Shown here piece by piece: positions 46,242 to 58,263 of a stretch of 64,000 nucleotides of DNA. The notes beneath the pieces are model-generated. The model was not told the origin of the DNA, did no database searches, and saw only the letters and a program-made list of their open reading frames with translations. The position numbers and the translations under genes are program-made. Where the stretch lies: positions 930,001-994,000 of the forward strand of contig NW_017265140.1 in NCBI RefSeq assembly GCF_001638985.1, written 5' to 3'. Source of the stretch: Phycomyces blakesleeanus NRRL 1555(-). Lineage: Eukaryota; Mucoromycota; Mucoromycetes; Mucorales; Phycomycetaceae. Numbering within the stretch: position 1 is the first letter of the stretch; every line of letters begins with the position of its first letter.

Positions 46242-46433
46242 ATATATATACAATTTATTTTTTTTGGTGTATTTGCAAATCATGACGTTTCTCCGTTTTG
46301 TGTAGTTAAATCCAAAATCCTTAAAAATCCTAAAATCTTAAATAAAATAATAAATAATTATGATATGCGCTACACCAAAATACAGTAGTCTGCATCCTCA
46401 TCCTCTACCCTTTTCTTTAAAGAAAAAAAAAAG

Positions 46434-46650
46434 AAAATTCATAAAAGGGGCTTCTGAAGCACTCGCCAAAGTTCTAAATGTTGGTGAGGATTTCCATATT
46501 CGGATTGAGAATAGTTTCTTGGTTTAGCGGGGGGTTTTTTTTTTTTGGTTGGCAATTCGCCAAAACTTCGGCAGAGGTTACTAATTTTGGAAGCTCTCAC
46601 CAGCATTTGGGACTTTGGATGTTGCTTCAGAAACTCCTTTAATGAATTAA
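46434..46650. mobile_element. Short foldback/MITE element, ~200 bp
   Basis: The left arm (AATTCATAAAAGGGGCTTCT, GAAGCA, CCAAAGTTCTAAATGTTGGTGAG) pairs with the reverse complement of the right arm (AATTCATTAAAGGAGTTTCT, GAAGCA, CCAAAGTCCCAAATGCTGGTGAG) over ~60 bp, leaving a loop of about 90 bp. The minus-strand frame across it is a by-product. Confidence 0.65.
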
Positions 46651-46974
46651 AATAATGAAGAACTATACAAGGTAGTAGCAATTAAAGAAGTATATGTGTG
46701 TGTGTTCTTATTTGGTAGCCAGCTATTATACTCCATACAGATAACAGTATATTTAATGTAAAACAGCCAGTATTGTATTAAACATTACATTGGCTTGAAA
46801 GACAGTATATATTTATTTATATAGCTCTTTATTGCCATTGGACCCAAATAACTGGTAGCTCCTATTTGTGCGCACACACACACACACATATATATATATA
46901 TGTGTGTGTGTGTATATGTATAATATGCACAGATAAATAGAAATAGAGAGATAGATGGATGATTAAGTCATGCC

Positions 46975-47008
<34 letters not shown>

Positions 47009-47682
47009 TAATTCTTCATGATATGATATGCTTATTAATAGGTTAATCGATTAGAATAATGTGTATTTGTATACAAGATTCTTGTTTATTTGTTACCATG
47101 ACAATTAAAACAAATTAAAACAAAGAGAAAATTGCCATATCCGAAGTACAGTGTTTTCCTTTTTGTCCTTTTTGTCCTTCTTTTTCTTTTAAATTTTTTA
47201 GATTTTTTTTTAATCTATTGTACAATCAACAGTCACCACACAACCCAATCGCCACCTTTATCTTCTTTTTTTATATATATAAAAAAAAGTAAATAAATCA
47301 AAAAATAAAGAGAGAAAGAGAGATCGTCCCGACGGGAAGTTTTGCTTTTTTTTATCTTTTTTTTTTTTTTTTTTGAAAAAGGGAAATCCCAACCAGACTG
47401 AGAAGAAGGAAATGGGCAAAAGCCTATATTTAATATTATTATTTTATATTATTATTTTTTGCTCAACAAGTAATTTTACCCTTTTTTTTTTTGCCCTCCA
47501 CCAACCCACTGACTTTGTACGACACGTCATGCGTGACTATTTATTTCCTCTCTCTCTATTTTTTTCTTTTTCTTCTATTTTTATCGATTTCAATTTCAGC
47601 TGCAATTTCAATCCCCACGTCCTCGGCATTTTGAGTTATACAAAAATACAAGGCTTGAATTTTTATTACTTTATTATCTACA
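46651..47682. other. Intergenic region, no supported gene
   Basis: Contains (CA)n/(TA)n/(TG)n runs near 46871-46915, (ATT)n near 46980-47009, poly-T near 47355 and a small hairpin GTCCCGACGGGAA near 47325. The C/T-rich part from 47530 is the leader of the Eaf3-like gene. Confidence 0.55.
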
Positions 47683-49407
47683 ATGGCAAAGGACGAAAAG
47701 AAGTTTCGGTTCGATAAAGACGAACGTGTTCTTTGCTTTCATGGACCTCTTATATATGAAGCAAAGGTCAATAAATAACCCAAGTCATTTTATATACAAT
47801 GTTCATAACATCACATCTACATCATTCAACATATATTATTTATTTTTTTTACATTCTATTTTCTCATAATACAATCCCATTTAGATCATTAAACGCGAAA
47901 AAAGAGATGATCCCGAAGAACCTGAAGGCTCTCATTACTTGGTACATTACAAAGGCTGGAAACAAACGTAAGCTACCCAGTTCTGAAAATCAACAATCAA
48001 ATCATATTATTATTATTATTCTATATACTACTTTTTAATTTTTTAAATTTTTTTAGTTTTTTAAATTTTAATTGGTAATTGATAATTGGTAATTGGACAG
48101 ATGGGATGAATGGGTTCCTGAAGAACGTGTCTTAAAGTACAGTGACGCCAACCTTCAGAAACAACAGCAACTAAAAGAAACTCATCTAAAACGAAAACCA
48201 TCACGAGCCTCAGCAAGCACGTCAACATCAAATCATTTAAATGACACAACAGAGTCTCGGCGAAAACGGAATCGAGATTCGAGTATGGATAAAACGCGAA
48301 CAGAAGATGATATTAAGCGACCTGAATTCAAACTACCTATACCTGAAATTCTCAAAGGACTACTTGTCGATGATTGGGAGAATGTGACAAAGAATAAACA
48401 GGTAAATAAAAACAATATACTTGTATATTGTGTATATGGTGTATATGGTGTATAATGTTTATATGGTATATAATGTGGATACGGTATATATGGTGTATAT
48501 GGTATATACGGTATACATAGTGTATATATATATATATATAGTGTATAATTTAGGGTAGTGTGCAATGTATGTATAGAGATAATCATGTAAATATGTAAAA
48601 TGGATAAATAAAAGATTGTTTAATAAAAGACTTGGTTAATCTAAAAAATCTATTTCTTTTCTTTTGGTGTATTGTGTATACAAAAATACATACATATCTA
48701 TATCTATATATATTAAGCTTGTTCATCTTCCACGAGAACCTTCTGTAAATCAGATACTTGAGTATTATAGACAAGACGCAAGAGGAAGACGTATAATGTA
48801 TGAATTTCTATTTATTTAATTAAATTTTAATTAAATGTTAATTAAATTAATTATAATTATTTCTCAATGCCTAAATCCATGCATACTATATCATATGTAT
48901 GTATGTATGTATGCATATTGACTGCTGTTTTATTAGAGATGATGAGACTTTGAATGAATTCATTCAGGGCATCAGACTCTACTTCAGCAAGACCCTTGGA
49001 TCTTCTCTTCTCTATCGACTTGAGAAAAAGCAGTATGAAGAAGTACGCAAATCCTACCCAGACAGGAACTTTTGTGACATTTATGGAGCAGAACATCTTT
49101 TGCGATTATTTGGTAAGATTTAACCTTTTTTCTTTTTTCTTTTTGATATACTAATTGTATCGTAGTCGAGATACCATCCCTGGCAAGTCAATCAAATGTT
49201 GATACTGATACATTATCACAATTAAGAAATTCTTTTACAGATCTGTTGAGGTAAATATATGAAGTGTATATTATGAATGATTTGAATTCATAGTACTTTT
49301 CCTTGATTTATTTAACAAAAAATGAAATATATAGATTCCTACTGGATCATGAAAAAGAGTACTTTGCTGGAGACTACCAATCAAATGCAGAATGTCGAGA
49401 AAGATAG
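47683..49407 (+). CDS. EAF3: Eaf3/MRG15 chromodomain-MRG protein
   Basis: Seven exons (47683-47766, 47885-47967, 48101-48401, 48718-48797, 48937-49112, 49166-49250, 49335-49407) give 293 residues. The N-terminal chromo-barrel reads FDKDERVLCFHGPLIYEAK, GSHYLVHYKGWKQTWDEWVP, ERVLKYSDAN. A basic disordered hinge follows (KRKPSRASASTSTS, RRKRNRDSSMDK). The C-terminal MRG domain has LPIPEILKGLLVDDWENVTK, LVHLPREPSVNQILEYY, LYRLEKKQYEEV, DIYGAEHLLRLFVEIPSL, and ends RFLLDHEKEYFAGDYQ. In yeast Eaf3 binds H3K36me through the chromodomain as part of NuA4 acetyltransferase and Rpd3S deacetylase. The exon 4 donor at 48798 (not 48791) was chosen because it alone keeps the frame. Confidence 0.93.
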
Positions 49408-49999
49408 TGTTTGATTTTATCTCTCTTCTATATACTTATGTGACAATTCACTCTCATTATATGTTGCCTCTCAATTATTTGTTATTTGCTTTGGAATACA
49501 AACATAAAGAGGAAAAATTCTTTTTTTGTTGTATTTTACTGATCCAATAAGAAGATTGAAGAAACCAAATATAAATATATAATTGCCCTTGCCCTTCTTG
49601 TTCTTCTTCTTCTTCTTCTTCTTGCTTTGTCCTTTTTGGTTTAAAATGAAATTTAAAGGTACTGTGTTTCATGTGAAAGATTTCGTCTTTATATATATAT
49701 TTTGAAACCTGTTTTTTTAATAACAACAATAACCCTTTGTATGTGAGATAAGCCGAGATTATTATAGTATATTATATTATATTATATTATAACATAAAAT
49801 CCCCTTGGTCTATAGGAATACCTTGCATGACTCTACTATTAATAACAATCACTTGGCTTTAATGATTGCCCTAAAACAATATCGATACAAAGTATTATAC
49901 AGATATATAGTTTTTTTCTCTAAGCTATGTACATGTCAAACAGTATTACTCATGTATGATATTGTATATAAAAAGGACAAGACCTTTTTCTTTTCTTTT
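49408..49999. other. Intergenic region, no supported gene
   Basis: 3' flank of the Eaf3-like gene, with CTT repeats near 49598-49625 and TATTA repeats near 49768-49790. Nothing coding recognised. Confidence 0.5.
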
Positions 50000-50197
50000 T
50001 TAAAAGTAACTGTGATAACTCGGTTCAATAGTAGTCGTGTCATAGTACGGTCGATTGACTTTTGGATCGATTGTGTCTTTGGAGTTACAGTCGCTGACCG
50101 TAGCACATCTGTACAAGTGGGAGGCTACCCGGGTAATGGCTTTGAGAAGTACGAGGGTTATGATGATATAGTAGAGTGGTCCTTCTGTAGAGAGCAT
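50000..50197 (-). CDS. Candidate 65-residue single-pass membrane protein
   Basis: A single-exon frame from ATG at 50197 (MLSTEGPLYYIIITLVLLKA) to a stop at 50000. One hydrophobic helix near the N-terminus is followed by a polar tail (RCATVSDCNSKDTIDPK, RPYYDTTTIEPSYHSYF). The segment is clearly GC-richer than its flanks, and the ATG sits just after an A-rich leader, both typical of real exons here. No family recognised. The opposite strand is also open across this region, so strand choice rests on the ATG context. Confidence 0.4.
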   Translation of the reverse strand: MLSTEGPLYYIIITLVLLKAITRVASHLYRCATVSDCNSKDTIDPKVNRPYYDTTTIEPSYHSYF

Positions 50198-51006
50198 CCT
50201 TTTTCTTTATATATATATATGTCTGTCTGTCTGTCTGTGTGCCTTGAAAGCTGGTGTGATTTTCAATACAGAAAAGAAGAAGAACAATGCAAAGCAAGAA
50301 AAAATAAAATAAAATAAAATAATTAAATAAAAAAAAGGATTTCAATCCTGCACGTGTTGATTCGTCACAATCCTTTCTGTTGACAACTACATCTTTGCTA
50401 CATATGGTTCTTTCTTTCATGTCCTTCTTATATTTTCCTTTTTTTATCAAAGATGTATGTTTATAGAGATACAGTGTACTAAATAGACTGTAATGGTCTG
50501 TGGTTGTTTTACCTTGATATACAAGAAAAACTTCCCTTTGGGTGCTTTTGTGTGTCTATAGAATATAATGTTATTTTACAAGATGATAAAAGAGTAAAGC
50601 TTATTTGTCCAAATCTATCAATTCATTGATTTCTTTCTTTTCATTTTACAATAAATACATTACCCCACAATAAGGCACCTCAAATAGGGTTACTTTGAAC
50701 TTTGATGTACATTTCGGCTCATCTTGGATAAACTTCTAGGATTATTATCTTATATTAAATATATATATATATACTTTTATATGGGTAAATGTATAGATGG
50801 GATTATTGTATCTTTTATACAAATCAAACCGTCCAAGTAACACACACACACAGAATACTACTATTAATCTAATAATTCTCCTTCTTATATATATATACAT
50901 ATTTTAATTTGCTCAATGCACTAGTGTGTGAGAACAGATAATATTTTCTCTCTTTTTCTCTCTTTACTTTACTTTACTTTACTTTAATTTTTTTTTTCTG
51001 TTGCGA
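50198..51006. other. Intergenic region, no supported gene
   Basis: Contains a CTGT tetranucleotide run near 50221-50238, AAAAT repeats near 50300 and CTTTA repeats just upstream of the protease gene (50960-50990). No coding evidence. Confidence 0.55.
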
Positions 51007-51679
51007 ATGGCTCCTCCAGCCACTGATGCAATTGACGCGACATTAACAGAGCGCACTCCTCTTCTTCCAAGACACTCTACACAGGTCGAAGGAGAAGAAC
51101 CTCTGCACAAAAACAAAACAGTCCAGACCTACGCTTTCACCTTTGGCTTCTTATTCTTTATCTCGCTCTGGGTGCTCTCCATACGCAGCGTATTACCTGT
51201 CCCCCAATCCGACACCGATGCACGCGCCTCTCTGGATGTATTTTCTGGGCTCCACAGCTATAATGAATATCTCAGCAAGTTTAATATGCCGCACTCTGCA
51301 AACCAGCGTGGAAACGCTGTTATCAAAGACTGGCTTGTCGAACTAGCTTATGATTTCCAGGCTAAGGGTGTCGCAAAAGGTTTACAGGTTGATGTCATTG
51401 CAAACGACACCACTCCTCTTGTATTCAACAAGAACAAATTTGGTCCAAGTAAGTTAACAATAAGAATAGGAATAGGAAAGAAAGAAAGAAATATTATATA
51501 TCTATATAATATTCAAAGTGCTTGCTTGCTTGATTGATTGATTGATGGATTGCTTGTACTCTAGATGAATATTGGTCTGTGGAGTCTCGAAATGTTATGC
51601 TCAGAATTGTTGGGCAGTCAAATAACACTGACGAAGCCTTGTTGATTAATGCTCATTATGGTAAGATATGACGACATTA

Positions 51680-51710
<31 letters not shown>

Positions 51711-54117
51711 CATTTTTCTTATTCTTATTTGTAAAGACAGCGTATCTACCAGTCATGGTGTTACTGACAACGGTATGGGTGTGGCTGTGGCTATTGAGTT
51801 GGCTCGGTACTTTATCAAACATCCACCACACAACACTCTTGTCTTCTTGTTCAACAACTTTGAAGAAGCCGGTCTTATTGGCGCCGAGCAGTTTATTCGT
51901 CATCCTTGGTGGTCTACAATCAAGCTATTTGTCAACCTTGGTAAAGAACATCAACTCCAGGATACATAAATATCAATAGCTTTATTTCGGTTGGGCGATC
52001 ACTAATTTTAATTTTGTTGACTTACGAAACTTTAGAGGGTACTGGTGCAGGAGGACGTGCTCTATTGTTCCGAGGAAACAACCTCAAGGCTGTCCATGCA
52101 CTTGCATCCTCCCCAAGTGCACACTATGTACATGGATCTACCCTTGGAAATGACTTGTTGACTGCCGGTTTACTCAAGAGGTAAGCTAAAAAAAATCACA
52201 AGAATATTCTATGCTATATGTATAACTTCTTCTTTTTTTTTGTTAGTGATACTGATTATAGCACTTTTACTGCCAATGGTGTTCCAGGTCTTGACATTGC
52301 ATTCTACACTCCCCGAGCATTCTACCACACCTCTCGCGATGACTTGGTCCACACTACCCCAAATGCACTCCAACACATGGGCCAAATGGCTCTCGGGGCC
52401 GTACGTGGTATTGATGAGTCCGATGAACATCTGTTGGGATCTCCTACGAGCGAGAACATGGTATTCTTTGACGTATTTGGCCGGTTTATGATTGTCTATA
52501 GCTTCGAAACATGCCAGATCATCAACATTGTTGCCCTTGTCTTGGTCCCCCTGATTGCCCTGGTGTGGAATATCGTCAGTCTGCGGTCGGTGGACGGCTT
52601 CAGAAACAAGAGTCGCGCATTCTTGAAAAGAATTCACATCGCACTTCAAGGGCTCGTGGCCACTTTGATCGCTGCTGCTCTGATTGCTCTCTTTGTGGTC
52701 GCTGGATCCGCTTTTACGCTCTACTTTAATCCTTTGGTAAGTATGGCGGAAATAAACAAAAACGGAAAAGGCAGGCAAATCCCAAGGCATCTTAGAAGTA
52801 TAGTGCATGTATATGTGTGTATATGTGTTTGAGTAATTGCTCGATCGAATTACACTAATTTGACTTGTCTGTTTACAAAACACGCCCTTCTGTTTTCCTT
52901 GTTAGGTTACATATGGTTCCACTCTCGATGTAGTCTTATATATCATAACTGTGGCTGTAGCTGCTTTATTGGCAACCCGTACTCTGTGTGCGTATCTGTC
53001 TAAGAAGACCGATTGGCTGTCATCCATTGATCGCTTCGATGCTCAGATGCACGGACTGACGCTTTTCTGGTGGGCATTTGTGGTCTTCGCCGCACACTTG
53101 ACTTCGCAGGGATTCGCTGGTGCATACTTTGCTGTCTATTTCTTGATCAGCAGCACCCTGGCCACTATCCTCTACCACACTTTACCCCGCGACCGCCACA
53201 TCCGCCCTCCCACTGTCTACATTGTCCAAGTACTTGTGCCCACCATTCTGATGTGCGAGCTGTTTTACCTCAGCATCGACTCTATGCGCCACACGACAGC
53301 TGACGGCACACCCGAAACTGCGATTTATCAATTGATCTGCCTACCCCTCGGTTTGATCATCATCCAGCTTTTACCCTGGGTTCAGGTAGCCGGATCACAT
53401 TCGACAGTCTCAAGAACCATCTGGTTCCTTTTTGTGGTTTACTTTAGTATCACATTACTGTCCAAGCCTTTCAATAGCGAACTTTCACCCAACCGTATCG
53501 TCTTTACTCAAGAATACAACGCAACAAGCTCACTGTCGACCGTAAATCTAGTCACGGGTACGACGTCTATCAAAAAAACTTTGGAAGAAGTCCTGTTGCC
53601 CAACGAGGCAGACTCCTTGACATGCGGGCCATTTAATGCTTATCAGACACGCTGCAGTTACCAGTCCAGCCTGGTTCCCTTACACGCGTCTCAGCCTAAC
53701 GAAGTTGACACACAGGTCGATACTCTCTGTGGCCCAAAGACCTGCCGATCGAACATCACAACCGTAGCCCAGAACAGTCTGCTGTGTCAGTTGCAATTCA
53801 CATCCTCTGAGAGCCCTGTACGTGCATGGGTTGGTAACCTTCCTGTGTTGTCCAAAGACGGCAAGACTGAACCAGAGTCTATTGGATCAATTGTGTCCTA
53901 TATCAACACTCTGGGTCAACCCATTCGCTGGACCATTGAGTATCCTGTAGCAACCCTACTTGAGCCTCTTGTGAGCTGTGTCTATGACGACTGGGCCGAC
54001 AAGGAAATGCGTGCCTATACCAGACTCCGCAACAGCCTTCCCGAAACATCTTCCCTCACAATCCGTGGAGGTGTTGGTTTGGCAATTGCTCACTTTTACC
54101 CTCGTTTACCCATCTAA
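51007..54117 (+). CDS. PFF1: Vacuolar membrane M28 metalloprotease (Pff1-like)
   Basis: Six exons (51007-51448, 51565-51660, 51737-51940, 52036-52180, 52247-52736, 52906-54117) give 862 residues. After MAPPATDAIDATLTERTPLL there is one membrane helix (AFTFGFLFFISLWVLSIRSV), then the lumenal M28 zinc peptidase: NAHYDSVSTSHGVTDNG (His178, Asp190), LFNNFEEAGLIGAEQF (Glu222/223), EGTGAGGR, and GLDIAFYTPRAFYHTSRDD. About eight further helices follow, then a soluble C-terminal domain with several cysteines. This is the layout of the vacuolar multispanning protease of fungi, a metallopeptidase with unclear physiological substrates. TERTPLL is an acidic dileucine sorting motif. The start was set at the first ATG, with a pyrimidine-rich leader. 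Confidence 0.93.
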
Positions 54118-54203
54118 TAACAATATTGGCGGCCAACAGAATTCCCGTGCTATTTATCTTTCTCTCCTTCATTTACTCACTCACTCACTCACTCACTCAC
54201 AAG

Positions 54204-54235
<32 letters not shown>

Positions 54236-54588
54236 AATATGATACAATAAAAGCAGCAAAATGAATGAATATTATTGTACAATAAAACCAGGCAGAACAT
54301 CAGTTGGTTTTTGCCTATCTAAACCATCCTTATTTTACAATTATCTATAATGTATATGCATATATCCTCTTTTATTCTTCTTCTCTTCTTACTCTCTCTC
54401 TCTCTCTCTTTTCTTACTCTCTTGTCCTCTCGTTTTCTCTTTTTCATGAATTGTCTAATTATCTAAGCAACAACGACAAGTTAAAAAAAGACGAAGAAAA
54501 AATGAATTACAAAATAATTTGATTTTTCATTTTTTTTTGGGATTCTTTCTTTCTAATTTTCAATTTTTTTTCTTTTACTTTTTTTTTT
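54118..54588. other. Convergent 3' flanks, no gene
   Basis: Spacer between the protease gene and the convergent bL19m gene. It holds a CACT run near 54175-54200, (TA)n and (TG)n near 54205-54235, CT repeats near 54390-54410 and long T tracts. Confidence 0.6.
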
Positions 54589-55350
54589 TTACTTTTTGGC
54601 GACAGCTGCTGCCTTGTCAAGTTGTTCCTGTTTCCAGAGACCCTGAAGGGGCTGGAAGGCCTTTCCGGGTTGGTCACGGAGATAAAACAACTTGGCACGT
54701 CTGAACTTGAGGTCGGTGGGCTTCTGCAGGATTCTGATGCTCTTGACAAGAGGAGAATAGAGAGAGAAGCGCTGCTCGACACCGACACGCATGACAATGT
54801 TGCGAAGTGTAAAGGACGAATCGATTCCCTTGCGGCGGATGGCAATACAGACACCCATAAAGGTCGATGTGGACTTGTCAGCTGTAGAGTTGAGAGTCTC
54901 GACCAAAAGAATAGAACCTGGCTTGACGCCTTGGGGGTTCTTGCGAGCAAACAATTCCTGACGTCCGTCAGCATTGGCCTGTGAAATCAACTGAGAATCG
55001 ACAAACTCCATAACATTCTTGGGCTTTGCATTCAATGCGGCAGTGTTACGAGCAGGAGTACATGTAGAGAAGTTCACTTTATATTTTTTTGTTTGTTTTT
55101 TTAGAAAATTAAAAAGAATATATAATGTTGATGAGATGCATGGAATTGGTTTTTGTAACGTTGTGAGTCTTCTTTATTTTTTAATTTTTTTGGCATTCTC
55201 TTTGCTTTATTGTGGTATAAACTTATATTTCAAAAATAAAATAAGTAAAAGATATTGTGCATTCTATTTACGTTTGGTGGCAACAATTGGAGCACGGAAA
55301 ATGCTGGGGCGTGCTACCAACCGTGCGGTGGCTGTCTTGAGGGCGTTCAT
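54589..55350 (-). CDS. Mitochondrial large-subunit ribosomal protein bL19m
   Basis: Two exons (55350-55272, 55076-54589) give 188 residues. The first exon encodes a presequence-like MNALKTATARLVARPSIFRA. The second carries the bL19 domain: KPKNVMEFVDSQLISQ, GVKPGSILLVETLNST, STFMGVCIAIRRKGIDSSFT, LRNIVMRVGVEQRFSLYSP, VKSIRILQKPTDLKFRRAKL, FYLRDQPGKAF. The FRRAKLFYLRD ending is diagnostic of bL19. It sits at the subunit interface of the mitoribosome. Divergent from the LST8 gene, with 363 bp between start codons. Confidence 0.93.
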
Positions 55351-55663
55351 GAAGAATGTGGTGAGCAAGTCAGACTTTTGCTTTGTTGAAAGTCTATGAA
55401 AAAAATCAAATCAAATAAAAAAACACAGCCAAGAAAAAAACCCGTCACACCAGTGAGGGAGGGAAGGGGAAGGGGAAGGGGAGGGGGGGTGGAGGGAGAA
55501 AGAAAAAAAAAAAAAGAGAGTCGGTTTCGGACTTTGTAATCTGGCCGAGCTCAAAAAAAAAAAGACAAAATCCATTTTTATCCTACCACACACACACACA
55601 CTAAAGAAAAAAAAGCGACAAGAAATACACACACATATATATAATACATACATACACACATAT

Positions 55664-55694
<31 letters not shown>

Positions 55695-55713
55695 GCTTAG
55701 TGGATCCTTTAAC
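55351..55713. promoter_or_regulatory. Bidirectional promoter region between bL19m and LST8
   Basis: This is the only sequence between the two divergent start codons. It contains a GAGGGA/GGGAAG purine block (55450-55500), poly-A runs, a (CA)n run near 55588 and (AAT)n immediately upstream of the LST8 ATG. No individual factor site can be named with confidence. Confidence 0.5.
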
Positions 55714-57556
55714 ATGTCTGAAGTACAACCAGCACCCTCTGAACAACATTATGCACAGATGCAACAATACTCCCAATCGCTTCACAATGACGCTCACTCG
55801 GTCATTCTTGTCACTGCAGGATATGATAATACTATTCGTTTCTGGGAAGCGCTGAGTGGAATCTGTTCACGCACTATCCAACATGCTGACTCGGTAAGGA
55901 TGGACTTTTATTTTACTTTGTTTTGCCATCCGTTCCAAACATCATACCAATCAATCACTAAATATGAATTTCTGCTTATATTTTCTATTGTGTTTTATTT
56001 ATCTTTGGACCTCTTTTCATAAAACGAACAATGAAATACTTGTCTATTTGTATAAAAGCAAGTAAACCGACTCTGTATTTCTCCAGACAAGACTGTCCTT
56101 GCAGCTTCTGGTAAGAATGGTTACCAAAGAGACAATATATATATATATATATTATATATAAATTTAAAAACCAAAATGACTACAAGCAAATCATAGTGTG
56201 AAACTGTACGATATCAATAGCACAAATGGAAATCCTGTAAGTACCTACTTTTTGTGTGTTCATTTTTTGGTTTTTGGTTATATATATATGTGTGTGTGTG
56301 TTTTTGTTGTTTAGTTTGTTACGTTTGGAGAACACACTGGCAATGTTACTGCAACAGGATTCCATGGAGAAGGAAGATGGATGTACACAGCTAGTGAAGA
56401 CGGACACTTGAAGATTTGGGATACTAGAGCAGGACGAACTCCTGTCTTGACACGCAACTTTGACAACGGAGCTCCTATCAATGATGCCGTTATGCACGCA
56501 AATCAAGGTGAACTGATTACTTGCGATCAGAATGGAAGTGTCAAGATCTGGGATCTTACAGCACATGCCTGTACTCATGAACTGGTAATAAAACAAAATA
56601 AGAATAAGAATAGGACTAAGACTAGTAAGAGTAATTATAAGAAGAATCGTAATAATCATAATAATAAACCAAAAAAAAAAGTAATAAAAGTAATATATTT
56701 ACATTCACACAAGACAAAAAAAAATAGGAAGGAGGGGAGGGTGGGGTTGGAGTGGTAGGATGAATGGATGATAATATGTGTATATGTGTGTATGTATTTT
56801 TTTTGGTTGTTGGTTAATAATTGTCGATTATCAATGATTTAAATATACATTAAATAAAGGTTCCTGAAGAAGGTGTACCAATGCGATCCGTGAGTGTGGC
56901 GTCAGATGGATCAATGCTGGTTGCAGTTAACAACAAGGGAAACTGTTATGTCTGGAAAATGTCTGACATGACATCTGAACCTTGCGACATTGAACCTCTT
57001 CACAAATGGTCAGCCCATTCAGATTATATCTTACGCTGTGTTCTGAGCCCTGATACAAAGTAAGTTCTCCTAAAAAAAAAGAGTGAGAGTGAAAACAAGA
57101 AAGCAACCAGAAGTCCAGGTTTTGTGGTTGAAATTTACAGTAGCTAAACCGAATCAAACAATAGATTATTGGCTACTTGCTCGGCCGACAAGACAGTAAA
57201 GTTGTGGAATACTGAAGAAGGGTTCAAATTGGAGATGACATTGACTGGCCATCAGCGGTGGGTATGGGATTGTGCCTTTTCTGCTGACTCGGCTTATCTA
57301 GTGACAGGTAAATAATATATCTATCGAACAATGAGTCTGATCATCTTTGCTCGTATACACATCAATTGATTATTAACCAAACCTTTTGATGTTTTTTCTT
57401 TCTTTATATCTTGTATGGATATATTAAACAGCATCCTCTGATCATGTAGCTAGACTTTGGGAGCTTTCCCAAGGAGAAACAATCCGCCAGTACAATGGAC
57501 ACACCAAAGCAGCAGTATGCGTTGCCTTGAATGATTTGTCTGTTGGCTATACTTGA
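55714..57556 (+). CDS. LST8: TOR complex WD40 subunit Lst8
   Basis: Seven exons (55714-55893, 56059-56110, 56187-56236, 56315-56584, 56860-57059, 57165-57307, 57432-57556) give 339 residues. A ~28-residue extension ([20 protein letters not shown]) precedes seven WD40 blades: [115 protein letters not shown]. The order and wording match Lst8/mLST8 throughout. Lst8 stabilises the kinase domain of TOR in TORC1 and TORC2. The first 28 residues are longer than in human mLST8. The frame ends at a TGA; all introns are GT/AG. Confidence 0.95.
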
Positions 57557-58263
57557 TAGAACCATATATAAGTGGTTTAAATAAGTGATATCAAACGTTT
57601 TAATTTTTGATTTTGATTTTGATTTTGTCTCATTCTCTCTTTCTTTATTTCCTTCCTTCTTTTTGCTTAATTTTTTCTACCCTTCCTTTTGGACCAGTCT
57701 TGTATATGTTTGCACAAAATTTGATCAGACTTCTACACAAACAAACAAGCAAACATATATACATATATACAAGAATTTATTCAATAAAGACCATCGAAAT
57801 TGTAGAGACATTCATTTTCTCTATCTCTTATTCTTCTTTACTTTTATTTTTAATTGAATTCAAAAAAGATATTCTTACATTGCTATCCATTTACTAGAAT
57901 TTCAATTATAATCAAAAGCTTAAAATAAGATAAATCCAATGACCCCACTTGTGGAATTATATTGGTATTATACTGAATCAAACATTTAATGTAATGGTTT
58001 ATGAGTGTTATTTGAGAATTTGTTATTTTAATGTACTCTATCGGAAGCTTCAAAGAGAAGCATATAAACAATCATTTGCCATTCAGTGCTTACTCCCTGT
58101 ATACAAATACCACGCCTGTATATGATTTACATTTTATTTTTGTGTTTTAGTTTACATGGTGTACACAGAGATATGTCTATATTTTATTGTATTGTATTGT
58201 GCCGTGTTGTGTTGTGTAGTGTAGTGTAGTGTAGTGTAATGTAATGTTATGATGTGGTGTGTT
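57557..58263. other. Convergent 3' flanks, no gene
   Basis: Spacer between LST8 and the convergent SGD1-like gene, containing TTTTGA repeats at 57600-57627 and a GTATT/GTGTA-type degenerate pentamer tandem near 58185-58245. The frames here are low-complexity. Confidence 0.6.

Noticed and set aside
46439..46681. An 80-codon minus-strand frame
   Set aside because: It reads across the arms of the foldback element, so its openness follows from the repeat.
49805..50317. A 170-codon plus-strand frame
   Set aside because: Only the middle third is GC-rich, and there the minus-strand ATG frame at 50000-50197 is the better candidate; the ends are translated AT repeats.
57557..58263. Possible extra exon of LST8 downstream of its TGA
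   Set aside because: The seventh WD40 blade is complete before the TGA at 57554-57556, and the downstream sequence is low-complexity 3' flank.
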